From Straminergon stramineum (Eukaryota; Streptophyta; Bryopsida; Hypnales; Calliergonaceae), in NCBI GenBank assembly GCA_963920665.1, contig OY987268.1, positions 6,450,501 to 6,514,500 on the forward strand: a stretch of DNA of 64,000 bases. Direction: 5' to 3'. Of the stretch, positions 36,217-47,468 are shown piece by piece; within the stretch, counting starts at the first letter, position 1; the number at the start of each line of letters is the position of its first letter. Below the pieces are notes generated by a model. It worked only from the letters and a program-made list of their open reading frames with translations, was not told the origin of the DNA and did not search any database. The translations under genes were made by a program, and so were the position numbers.

Positions 36217-37261
36217 CCCTAGAAGGATAGGCCCATAACTACTCATTATAAGTTTCTCTGTCCATCACTTTGTTTGTTGTTGTTTTGCAACTAGATATGA
36301 ATGAAAAAAATTGTATTTATTTTTTAGAGATGAAATCATATGTCCACTACAATCAATTTCAAACTTCAAATATTTTTGGAAAAAATTGAAATTATTGTGA
36401 ATTTTCTTAGAAAAAAATGAAGAACATTCTTATCAAATACAAATATACTTGAAAAATATGAAATTTTCACCATAGATGTATATTAGAGTGTAGAACATCA
36501 TGGTATAAACCAAAGTTACCATGTCACTTTAAAATTAGAAATCAACAAACCATGGTTATATGCTCTAAATTCATATTGCTATAAAATATTGAAATTTATA
36601 ATATTTTCAAAATTTACAATTAGAGTAGAAACTAAACTTGATAAGCTTCATTTTATTAGTTGGACTCAAATCCAAAAATATCATTTTTATGGTTAAAATT
36701 CACATCAAGAAAAAATAGCAAGAAATGGTCAAAATACACTAGAAAGGTGATGTTTTTTTAAGCATCTTCTTTTTTACAAAATTCAATAATACCATAATGA
36801 GGAAACTTGTATTAATATTCATTTAAAATATACTTAAGCCACTTGGAAAAAAAACATTGGATGAAAAACATTTTTTCATCCTACAATCTTAAGTGAAGTC
36901 ATCCATCTGACTCTTAGTGTTTGTAATGTCCTTCTAGGATTAATCCTATAATAAAGTGCTACACCATGACTAAGGTAGTCACCAAAATTCTTTGATTATA
37001 GAACCAATAGGTGATTTTTTTTTTTCTATAGTTAATAGTGAAGCCATCCATTAGGTCACTTTGGTCCACATCATCCCTACAAGGTTAAAGGGTTAAATTT
37101 GATTTTGGAGATATGTAGACATACTTTCCGATAAATTTTAAAACTTTTTGGAAATAATAGACCAGCTTAAGTTAGTTCTAAAGCAAACTAGAGTGTGAAT
37201 CGAGTCAAATGGACAGATATATGTGAAAATGACTAATAGATAGTTGGTTGAGGAGTTAGGA
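36217..37261. other. AT-rich spacer; no gene recognised
   Basis: No coding region is seen. AAGGGTTAA at 37088-37096 resembles an orphan TTAA terminus without an identifiable partner. Confidence 0.35.
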
Positions 37262-39553
37262 TTAACCCCTGAGCGCCCAAAGCAAAATGGCTGAAATTGG
37301 GGTGCATAGGACCTGCTCCCACTCAAATGGACCTTACAAGTGAATGCTGTTGATGTAGCAAAACTATCCGTTGAAATTTAGTGAGAGCTTAAGCACCGAG
37401 GTTCTAGGAAAGTTTGAATTCATTTCACCATACGAATTTCAAAATTATAATAGTCAAACTTGTGTTGACATCCAAAAGTTGGACCAAATTGTGGGTGGTC
37501 GAACACTTCAAGCATGTCCTGGAAAGCGACCTAGTCAACATGGTCCCTGGAATTTTGGCAGATGCCAAGTTGAGTCATCCTTTGACACCCTACAAATTTT
37601 CTAAATTTTCTAAAATTCAGAGGACAATGCAATGGAAGCATGAATGCTCACTGCCCATGCCGAAGGATGAGGGGTTCACCAGGAGCAGTCTACGACACCA
37701 CTGACAAGTTGGTGCAGTGGGGCGGTACACTTACCTTGAGAAGTGCCAAGTGAGGCCTCCCGCGCCAGAAGGGATAATCGTCTAGGTCAGTTGAATGACC
37801 CCTCCCACTATATATGGCCATGCCTTTGTAGGCAAACCATGTAGGTTGCAGACACAAGTTTTAAAGGGACTTGATAGGAAGATGGAAGAATTGAATTATA
37901 AGAATTTTCTACCATGTGCAATCTCGTTCGGCAATCTAAGCGAAAGTCAAGTCCAATTCTGATTGATGCATTTAGGATATTTTTGTATGAGCTCAGAAAC
38001 ACTAAAATGTGATCTCTTGACTAAACAAAAAGTATTGAAAATTCCAAGAATGCTGCCACATTTGACTCCACTGATGGTTGGGATTTGACCAATACAACAG
38101 CACCCATGCCCCGACCCACCAAGCTCTCTATTCCTGCATTGATTCTACTACGCTAGAACCGAAAAAATCCAAACAGTACGGTTATAGAAAGAGCTATCAC
38201 ACACACAACTCAAACATGATTCTAGTAAAATGGAAGGAAACAAGAGATTCATGCACTACCCAGACCCCAAATCGTTGGAGAATAGATACCGCTAGTGATC
38301 TGACACATAAGTCATCACTTGACCAAGAGATAATTGTGCCAAACACCGAGACCAACCCTACATCAATAAAAACACAAAATTGTCACATTCCAAGATATCA
38401 AAAGGTTTAGGGTAAAAAAAGAATGAAATTGAGGACCAAGTGAGATACTTCATGTAAGCAACCTGATTGTTTGATTACACATCGAACATAACTACCACCT
38501 ACGGGCTGTAGAAACTAACTATTGCAATCCTGTTGCCTTCTATAACTAATGGTAGCCAAAGCACCTCTTCCAGCCCGTAACAAAAAGCACTCACCCTACT
38601 CAAACCACCTCATCCCTTCAAAGATAAAAGAAATGATACAAAACGAAAAGACTCACCCTCGGACATGGTCAACAGACGCCACACTTCAAAATGGAATATG
38701 ACTGATCGAAAATTGCATGAACCCACATGTTGGACTTAGTCACTCGCCCTCTGCCCAACTTTCCCCGTTGCTTGATGGCGTGTCACAACCCAATCCGCCA
38801 ATGCTACTTGAATTTCCCCGATTCCTTCTGGAGTCACTCTACACTCAATCGGTTGCAGCTCTGTGGGTGGGGTTCCCTCATTTGCTCCAAGTACTCTAGC
38901 CATTTCTTCGAAGTCTTGATCCTTATTTGAAAGTCCTACTTCTAAGTACGATGAGCTTCGAGCACTCCCAACGATGATGGAGGTACACCGAGATCAAGTG
39001 AGATGGTGGGGAAGCAATTCTTGCTCATGCAATCACTGGAATATGACCTCACCATTCAATGCATTCTTGCCCATTCTCTCAAATTGGAGTGCATTATGTC
39101 ATCGCCTCTCTCTCAAGCATGACTTCCTTGTATGAAAATTAGAAATCACACACTATAGAGACCGAATTCCATTCATGCCCCAAACCTCCAAATTGCCCTC
39201 AGTACACATAGCATGACTCATTGGACCTGCTTGGCAAAAGAACAAGGAGTGAAGAGGAGTCCACCTCAAACTTTAGCACCAACTGCGGCAACTATATGCC
39301 ACCGCTTGCGGCCGATGGCCCCAGTCGCCATGAATGTGCATAAATGCCTCCAACACCAGTTTTTCGGAGTTAGATTGGTGCCTGTCAAGTACTTTGCTCT
39401 CTTCCACCTCTCCCCCACTCAATGCTCATGAGTGCCCACCATTATAACTAGTTAGTACTGTTTCTAACCTTGTACGATCCCATTTGCCACCAGGGGACCA
39501 TTTTTAAAATTCTAAGTGCCCATATTTAGGGCACTGGGGTGCTCAGGGGTTAA
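37262..39553. mobile_element. Longest TTAA-flanked element, family G (2.3 kb)
   Basis: The left end is TTAACCCCTGAGCGCCCAAA and the right end, reverse-complemented, is TTAACCCCTGAGCACCCCAG. The inverted repeat is perfect for 13 bp and then differs at a single position through the following CCC. TTAA lies at both edges. The 2,292-bp interior is noticeably more GC-rich than the other elements and has several open frames of 60-110 codons on both strands (for example 38078-38410 plus). None contains motifs I recognise as a DDE transposase. It may carry a degraded transposase or captured host sequence. Confidence 0.7.
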
Positions 39554-40680
39554 CTTGAACCAAAACAGTTGGACAAATGGCCAAGCCAGTTAACTGTGAG
39601 TTAATTATGGCCAAGAAGTTATAAGACTAATCACCTAAGATTTTTCTCTCTTTCTCTGCATTTGCAGTGATTGCTCCCCTTATCTATTGTGCTTGTGTAT
39701 TCCTTCAAGTTCAATGCAAATTGTCTATTTGTCTAATTTTCATATCTATATAATTTGTTTTAGCTAGTGATTGGCTTAGTCTCTTGTGTTGAGCAATTGC
39801 CAGTGATTCATATTGTCTCTTTATTTTTCTTTTGTATCTATCTAATTGTCTAGAGTTGTGAGCTTAGTCCTTGTATGTGTCAAGTAATTTATTTTGTCAA
39901 AGATTGGCTGATTTTTAGTATATAAGATAGTTAGCCACTGATTGGTGTTGTTCCTTATTTGGATGACAAACTATTCGTTTCGTTGTGAGAACATTGTTGA
40001 ATGAAACCTTGTGAGCATAATAATTTCTTGAGTAAGCCACAGATTGGCATGTCTTTTATTTGGTTTACAGTCTATTAGTCAAACTGTATAGAAATTGAAT
40101 TAAGCTTGTTATGATCTATCAACTTTGATGTCATAGGGACAATGTTGTAGTAAAGGAAGCAATTTTTGATTTGTGAAGGAGAGTTTTGTTTTGGAGTCAA
40201 TTAGTCAAGAATTGCAATTGGAGAAGTTAAGCTGGTGATAGGCTTTATTGTTGTTAAAAATTTATTAATTGTCTACTTTATTGTGAGGGTAAATAGCCAA
40301 AATGACCAGCGATTGGTATTATTTTTAAGTAGGAGTTTAAATCAATTTGACAATTGAGTCTCTAAACCACATTAAGGCTAATATGTTTGGTTACAGTTGA
40401 TGTCAATTATACAATATAAAAGCTAGAGAAGCTTATTAAATTACCTAAGTAAAGAAAGAAATTGTGGAAGTTGAATAGTCTACATATTTTGATGTGATAA
40501 ACTGAACCAGTGAGTGGCCTAGATTGTTTGGTTATTTAGTCTATTGGTCTAGTACAAATTGGTATTATTCCACAATTTAGCCTAGTGGTGATTACTTAGT
40601 GTTAATTGGGAGATAATTAACTTATTTAGAGTTGTTCTTTATAACCAATTGTCCAATTGTCTAACAACGTGATCAACGAC
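39554..40680. repeat. Degenerate GTGATTGGC-rich region
   Basis: Variants of CCAGTGATTGGC recur at irregular spacing (near 39765, 39905, 39938, 40034, 40303 and 40508), together with TTGTCTAATTGTCTA-like segments. There is no coding potential. It resembles an old, decayed tandem array. Confidence 0.4.
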
Positions 40681-41358
40681 GCTAGCATGTGAGCCTAGAA
40701 ATGTGAGCCTTGAGCCTAGGTGTAAGAAGATATTCTACAACTATGGAAGGTGTTTATAACATACATACTTATAATATGAGTAACCTATAACCATGTAAAG
40801 TGCTTGTAATATAGGTACCTATAATATACATATACTATAATCATGGAAGGTGCCTAAAACATAAGTACTTGAAATATAGACACCCATAATATAACTAGAC
40901 ACTTATTATATAAACATTCTATAACCATGGAAGGTGTTTATAACATACATACTTATAATATGAGTAACCTATAATCATGTAAAGTGCTTGTAATATAGGT
41001 ACCTATAATGTACATATACTATAACCATGGAAGGTGTTTATAACATACATACTTATAATATGAGTAACCTATAATCATGTAAAGTGCTTGTAATATAGGT
41101 ACCTATAATGTACATATACTATAACCATGGAAGGTGCCTAAAACATAAGTACCTAAAATATAGACACCCATAATATAACTAGACACTTATTATATAAACA
41201 TTCTATAACCATGGAAGGTGTTTATAACATAGGTACCTATAATTATAAACATCCTATAACTATGGAAGGTACCTATAATATAGGTATCAATAATATAAGA
41301 GCCTAGGCTATTAAGCTCATGGGCTCAAGATCCTAGATTCCTAGGCTCACATACTAGC
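40681..41358. mobile_element. Satellite-expanded Mutator-like element
   Basis: The inverted ends are GCTAGCATGTGAGCCTAGAA and, reverse-complemented, GCTAGTATGTGAGCCTAGGA (18 of 20). Inside is a higher-order array: units starting GGAAGGTGTTTATAACATA begin near 40744, 40929, 41030 and 41213, giving steps of about 185, 101 and 183 bp. They contain palindromic ATAGGTACCTATAAT motifs shared with 30578-30814. Any target duplication is decayed (GTGAT common to both flanks). Confidence 0.65.
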
Positions 41359-42553
41359 AACTGTGATAGTGTGATGGTTGTCATTGTAGTCTAATTGTCT
41401 ATGAGAGATAATTTGGAGTTGAAGAATTAACCAGTGATGTGAATATGTAGTTTATGTTCATGTGATAAATGGATAAATTGACATACAAATGAGGAGATTG
41501 TTTGTTTGAGAAGTGCAAAGACAAATTATCCTAGTTGTACCTGGTTGTTGTGGTAGTTCAGATGTCAATTAGTTAGTTGATATGATGTAATTGGAAAAAG
41601 AATGTTTAAGCTGTGATTAACAAATCTAGTATTAGAATAGGACTCACCAATTGACAATTAGATTATATAGGAGCCAAGTTCTTCACAATTTGACATTCAT
41701 ACTGATCAAATAGAAATTGTTTACAAATTTAGTGCAAATAAAATAGAAAACCCATAGCATTAGCCATTGTTTAAAGTGACCAATCCAATTGACTAAATAA
41801 CAAATGTATTTAGACTGTGAGAGTCTAACCTATGGTAAAATGGACTAATTAACTTGCTAATTGTAGATGGAGCTAGAGAAAGAAATAAATTGAGACTAAT
41901 TGACTAGAGCATAATTAACACGAATGAACATAAACTTTAGTATAATTTGCATACGAAGACAAATTGACCTTATGGAGTTGTGATTTTGCATAATTGCATT
42001 TGTAGCAATTAGGTTAATTAATTAGAGATTGGATTAATTGAAAATGGATTAAATCGAAGAGGTAAGTAACCACAGGGAGTTCCTCATGATTAATTGCAAA
42101 AGAATCGCAAATGTATATATATATCTTATATGTGGGATGATTTAGTCTATAGGATAGGAGCCATGACTATTTGACACTCAAACAAATTGACATTAGAATT
42201 CTAGTATAGGACTGTGATGTCATGTTGTGTGTCTGCATCCAATGGGAATTGGAATGAATATTAGAATAGGCTAGAAATTAATGACACATTCTTTAAACCA
42301 ATTAATGAAATTAATCTTTATTTCTTTAATTATTAAAGTGAGTGAGTATCCTATGTTAAAAGTGACCTTAGATACAAAACAATAGACTAATTGACCGTCC
42401 CCAACTAAAGAACTACCACTAGGGGATTCCTTGGGTTTTGTTTCCCAAGCATTTTCCTCACTACAAGATATGTGAGAAACATCCATATGTACATCTACAA
42501 AAAGTTGCACAATTCCTTCTATAGAGATTTCAATGTTGGGTTGGAAATGCCCA
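41359..42553. other. No recognised gene
   Basis: AT-rich DNA with TAATTGACTAATTG-like low-complexity stretches. No open frame with recognisable content. Confidence 0.35.
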
Positions 42554-42935
42554 AATTTTGTAAAATAGATATATCTTTAATACAATTAGATTTTTCTATT
42601 TGCCCCTTACATAGTAACTAATTTCATATATTTGATTATAATAGTACAATTACTTTGTCAAAATCTACACTACATAGTGAAATTAGGTTGCCTTACACTA
42701 AGAAAGTTACTTTTCAAGCCATTAGAGTCAACAAAAACTTCTACATGTATTTCCATCTGTACACATCAAGGTTCATGAGTCCCAATTACAACAATACCTA
42801 ATTTAGAAGTAGTACATTCTTGTAGAATGATAGTAATTATTTATATGGTGTCAAATGTTAAAAAATTAGTGTGGGGCAACCTAATTTGAGTATTTAGTGT
42901 ACTTAATTGATATAGAGATATCTATTTTACAAAGC
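42554..42935. repeat. Nested inverted repeats (fold-back)
   Basis: TTTGTAAAATAGATAT at about 42554 is complementary to ATATCTATTTTACAAA at about 42920. Inside it, GAAATTAGGTTGCC, TTACACTAA at about 42679 is complementary to TTAGTGT, GGGCAACCTAATTT at about 42868. The arms differ in length, so one side has an insertion or deletion. A decayed fold-back element is likely. Confidence 0.6.
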
Positions 42936-43888
42936 TTGGTCATACAACACCTCACATTGAACTCTTTATAGATCATATTTTTGTTATTTATGGGTGTGTT
43001 TAATAACATGAAATCTATGCTTATAGATGTTCCCCACATATCTATGCAATCAAATTTCAAAAATTCTACACCAATTGTTTTCAATAAAATATTATATAAA
43101 ACCATGAAAATTGACTTTAAAAATTCACTCAAAAGGGAATTTTGCTTTACTAAAATTGAAATTTGATATGTTTGGTTGGGATTGCGCAAGAATTTAATGT
43201 TAATTATGCAAGTTGAAAAATTCCAATTCTTTTCTATACTGCAAAAATCTTTGAATGGCAAAAATAAGTAGTTTGTAAGATTATTGTACTTGGCTGTACT
43301 TATCATTGGAACCATAAATTGTGTTTGTGGCAAATTTCCCCAATGGCTAGTTTAGAGAAAATTGGAATGTTCAAAGAGAATATTCATTCAAAATCACAAG
43401 GATCATTCTAAGTAGGATGATATTGCCAAAGTTGTTTGGATATATCTAAGCTCAAATGAATAAATAATGTTTTATGCATATTCTTGGATACAAATAGCTT
43501 CATTATTTTTGTCAAGATCATAAGTTATACTTCATTGGAGGATTGAAAAAAAATCATCTTTGAAATTCTTTCAACTATTGTAATAGTACAATAGAAGGCT
43601 TAGAAAGCATCCATCTAAGGGAAAACAACCCTCTATGGAGAAACCTATAATTGAAAATATTTCTTACATTTTTTTCGTAGGAAGAAAAATGAAGAACACA
43701 TCAATGGAAATTTTAATAAAAAAATTCAGATTGTGTATGGATTAAAAATGTTTTTTCAATGTAGAAGGGACATAGGTGGCTACTTATGTTCATAGGCTCC
43801 ACCAATTATCAATAAAAACATGGCTTTCAATAGAACAAGTGAGTCCAAAAAGTGATTAATATGATGCTTAGGTTGTTCTTGTGAGTCT
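42936..43888. other. No recognised gene
   Basis: AT-rich. A 150-codon minus-strand frame at 42881-43333 is rich in Ile, Asn and Lys, shows no family signature and overlaps the fold-back. It is attributed to base composition. Confidence 0.35.
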
Positions 43889-44815
43889 TTACTCCCTAAA
43901 AGATCAACATGCATTTTTTTGGCTACATAGCAATTTTGGACAAGTATGTGTGATAGAGATTTGCATATTTTTGGCCCAAGGTGGGGACGAGGAATATCTT
44001 TCATATGCACTAAATTTCATGACATTTGGAAATATGAGTCAAAATTTCTGGCCTAATATGTTACTTTTTTTCCATAAATAGGCAATTTGGGCATATTAGA
44101 AAAAATCACTTTCTTCAAAATCAGAAATTTGAAATTGGTTTTCTAGAGTTATGTATGTGTGAATCTTTGAATCATTCCATTTTGATCAATGAGTCAAAAG
44201 TTATGAGTATTTTTTGTTTGTGGGCAATTATGGATTCTCTACTCTAAAATATTAAACTTTAAAGTCCTTTATCTTACTTAATTTTCAATATTTTTTGAAA
44301 AAAATAAAATCATAGGATGTGTATTGTTTATTAAAACATTGAAACCATTAGGATTGGCATTTTTTAATTCCATAATTAAATTTTAAACAATTTCGTATTT
44401 TGAATCATTCTCTACTATTGTCTAACTATTTTTTTCCTATATGTTGTACAATTCCAAAAATCTATATGATCTAAAATCTTTCAAGCATATGACCAACTTG
44501 TTTAGGAAAAAAAATCTAAAGAAGAACAACCATTTTGGATATTTTTTTCATGGAAAAGTGAGCTTGTGAAGTGCACTTGCCTTGTTTTATGCAAGGCCAA
44601 AAAAATGATTTCAGTGAATTTGAATGCTTATATCTTGCAATCCACAAGGTGGAAATTTCTGAAATTTTTACTACATATTCTGTGATCATCATAATACAAG
44701 ATCCTATAGTTACATATGTCAAAAAAAGTTTCTTTTCAAACATTTGGTACTTATACTAAAAATGGCATTTTGGGAGTATTTTCAGTGAAAACATAGTCAT
44801 GGAACTTTAGGGGTA
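43889..44815 (+). mobile_element. TTAA-flanked element, family A, copy 4
   Basis: The left end is TTACTCCCTAAAAGATCAAC and the right end is GGAACTTTAGGGGTAA. Both edges have lost the intact TTAA (TTAC at the left, a deleted T at the right). It matches A1 and A3 along about 927 bp. Confidence 0.75.
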
Positions 44816-44892
44816 AATGTGTTCACTTGATGTCCAAAATGACACCATGGTCATGTTCACACTCCTCACTGAAAAGGCTATCGAGTCATTAT

Positions 44893-45288
44893 AAGAGGCA
44901 ACCCATTCTTGATCACTACACCTTTCTGGCAATGTAGGTTGCTCTCTTTTCGCCAAAGGAGATAACAATGATTTATTATGGCATAATTCCCGATGTAATT
45001 GTAGCACATTGTGAATGTTTTACAACTCTCACAATATTGCAACCAATCCTTGGTGGATTTTGAAACCAACGCTTGGTCAAAAATAGGAAGGTCTATATGA
45101 CTAGAGTGGGAGGAATAAAATCTTCTACCAAAAAATTCATAGTAATTATGTTTTGAGAAGGAAAAATATGGAAAATTAGGGAAACCTTCTTAACTCTATT
45201 TTAGGCAAACTGGAAAATTCCCCCCCAAAGAAACTCACCCTCTAGATAGGTATAATTGCTTAAGTGTTTGGAAATGGGTTGCCTCTCT
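44893..45288. mobile_element. MITE family K, copy 2
   Basis: The left end is AAGAGGCAACCCATTCTTGA and the right end, reverse-complemented, is AAGAGAGGCAACCCATT. At 396 bp it is homologous to 216-608 in inverted orientation, including CCTTGGTGGATTTT and AAAAATAGGAAGGT. Confidence 0.65.
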
Positions 45289-45531
45289 TCACAATTCACT
45301 CCCCATTGTCAATACAATATTTTTGCACTCCATTAACTATGCTTCAAATTTAGCTCAAGATATCTTAGTTAAGAACTCATTTTTGAGTGAAGAGCACACA
45401 TTTTAGTCACCCCTTTCACTTGATAAGTACTCTAAAATCGTGCACAAAAGACTACAACTTATCACTACACAAAGTTTCTTCCATATGAACAACCCTCTAT
45501 ACTATTTATGGCACTTTTATAGGGGCAGTTC

Positions 45532-45761
45532 TTAACCTTGTAAGGACAAGTTGGTCTTTGTGGAAATCATTCTTTCTGCTACTGTGTGAATCATCCACTT
45601 CAAGACAACCAAATGTATTCATTTGAGGTCAAACAATTGTGCAAGGCCCTCCTCTTTTTGCATGAAATTCCAAGGACGAACAATTGCACTTCTGTCTTAT
45701 ATGAAAGTATTCTCTATCATCCACTGGCCACTTTGTATTCACGGTAGCGTTACAGGGTTAA
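45532..45761. mobile_element. TTAA-flanked MITE, family B, copy 3
   Basis: A 230-bp element with edges TTAACCTTGTAAGGACAAGT and GTAGCGTTACAGGGTTAA. The interior matches 32951-33180 (AATCATCCACTT and GGACGAACAATTGCACTTCT). Confidence 0.7.
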
Positions 45762-46940
45762 TGCCCAAGAAATTTTCAAGCCTTCTCATATTGCATAAGG
45801 TAGAAGCACCCAAATGTAACAAGAGTTGTTTTTTGACTCCTAAAAAACAACCTAAATCCAAACACTTGTAGACCCAAAGTAGACAAGTGGGGTTCCAAAG
45901 TAGACATGTGGGGTTCCAAGAAGTTGTCACTCTTCCAAGAAGCAACCAATCACCTGTACTTGATCCAAGTTTAGAGAGTGTTGCTTTTGGATGTTCCCGT
46001 GCCTGCTTTGGTGTTAGTCTAGTATCCATAGTAGGTGCATCTACGAAGTACTTTTCAAAAATTTGTATAATATTCATACAAGCTCGAAAAAATACGAAAC
46101 TAATTTTTTTGGTTTCCTAAACCATTTCCTACCACGCAGACAACATTTTTTTCTGCACATACCCTCACAAACACGTCATCTCAAATAAGTGTCCATTTTA
46201 GGTGTTCCTACCTTAGTAGGACTGTCACTTTCGCCACCATGAGATTTGTCACACTGTTTCCAATCTAATGCGTTGATGAGGTGCATTCCCCTTGTCCCCA
46301 CCCATCCCTTGATGCCCTCTGTAGATTCTTACCATCCCTAATTTCATCAGATTAATATAATCGCCGCCGGGGATTCCTTATACCGAAACAGGGTTTGCCT
46401 TGCCAGTCCAACCTTGTCTTTTAAGTATTCCGTGTAAAACTTTACTGAATTCGCAGGTGATCTCGCACTTCAAGAACTACACTAGTATGAGAAAATCAAT
46501 TTGTTGCTGCTGGGATTACCTATGATTGTGGATGCAGGGTTTGAAGCTTGCATTGTAGTCTGGGAGTTTCAAATCTCGTGAATTCTGCGGAATGTGAGGT
46601 AATTCTTCATGTGATTTTGTTGCCGAACATTGAAATTCGATGTATAGGTTTGATATTTGGACGTATTTATCAAGTTCTGAATTTGAAGTGTGAGTTACAT
46701 CTTCACGTGGTTTACAGAAACTTTGAAGCTTACAGCCAAAAGATGAGTTTCGAATTACGGATTTCTTGCCGCTTGACCTCCCCTCAAATCACCGTGAACA
46801 GACACTCACTATCATTTGCCCTTCCGCCGTGCTGACTAACCCCCAAACCAATCAAACTCTCACATTACCAAATCAAATCCTTACCAATCAGTACTATTAT
46901 AGTCCAGAAATACCTCTCTTCAAAACTTGAAAAACTACTA

Positions 46941-47134
46941 AGGATCTCCTGGCTGGACAGGAATGCAACCTGTTTCAACAATTCACCTTGGCCGGTACAA
47001 AAGCTCGAGCGGATGCTCTGGGAGGCCTTCATTGATCATGCCCGTGTGGCTTGGGTCAAAGCCTCCAACCTGTGCGCCCTTTACCCGAATAAAGTCGGGC
47101 TATTCCTCAAGCGGTTTGATAGTATCTGGTTGTA
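46941..47134 (+). pseudogene. Unidentified coding fragment
   Basis: About 64 codons open without an initial ATG: RISWLDRNATCFNN, PWPVQKLERMLWEAF, DHARVAWVKASN, ALYPNKVGLFLKRFDSIW, then TAA. The composition (Trp- and Arg-rich, no low complexity, locally GC-rich) looks like real protein sequence and not chance. The pattern LW..F.D.AR.AW ... YP ... F...FD..W has the feel of transposon-encoded plant proteins, but I cannot name a family. It is probably an internal exon or a retroelement relic. Confidence 0.4.
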
Positions 47135-47468
47135 AACTCGGTTTCTTGGAGTTAGATCGCATATGCGCATACAGTGGAACTTGGCGCATCCCAGGACCGG
47201 AGTGCTCAGTTGAGAAGCCAGGCTTCTCCCTCCGTGATGTTGGTGATTTAGTTCTGGTTCCGTCGTGGATCTGTATTGTTGCTTTGTTGTTTAAGTCTCA
47301 AATCGTTTAAACTAAAACTAAACCAAAAAAAAATTTCCGCCGGGGGTTTGTCCTCCTGGTTCGATGTACTGTTTCCCTTATCAATGGAAATTGTCCGTTT
47401 GTTTCAAAAAAACAACAACTAAAAACTTGAAAAACTATGGAAAAATGGTAAAGGCGGGTACTCTACAC

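Noticed and set aside
42881..43333. 150-codon minus-strand frame
   Set aside because: It is an Ile/Asn/Lys-rich composition artefact of AT-rich DNA that overlaps an inverted repeat.
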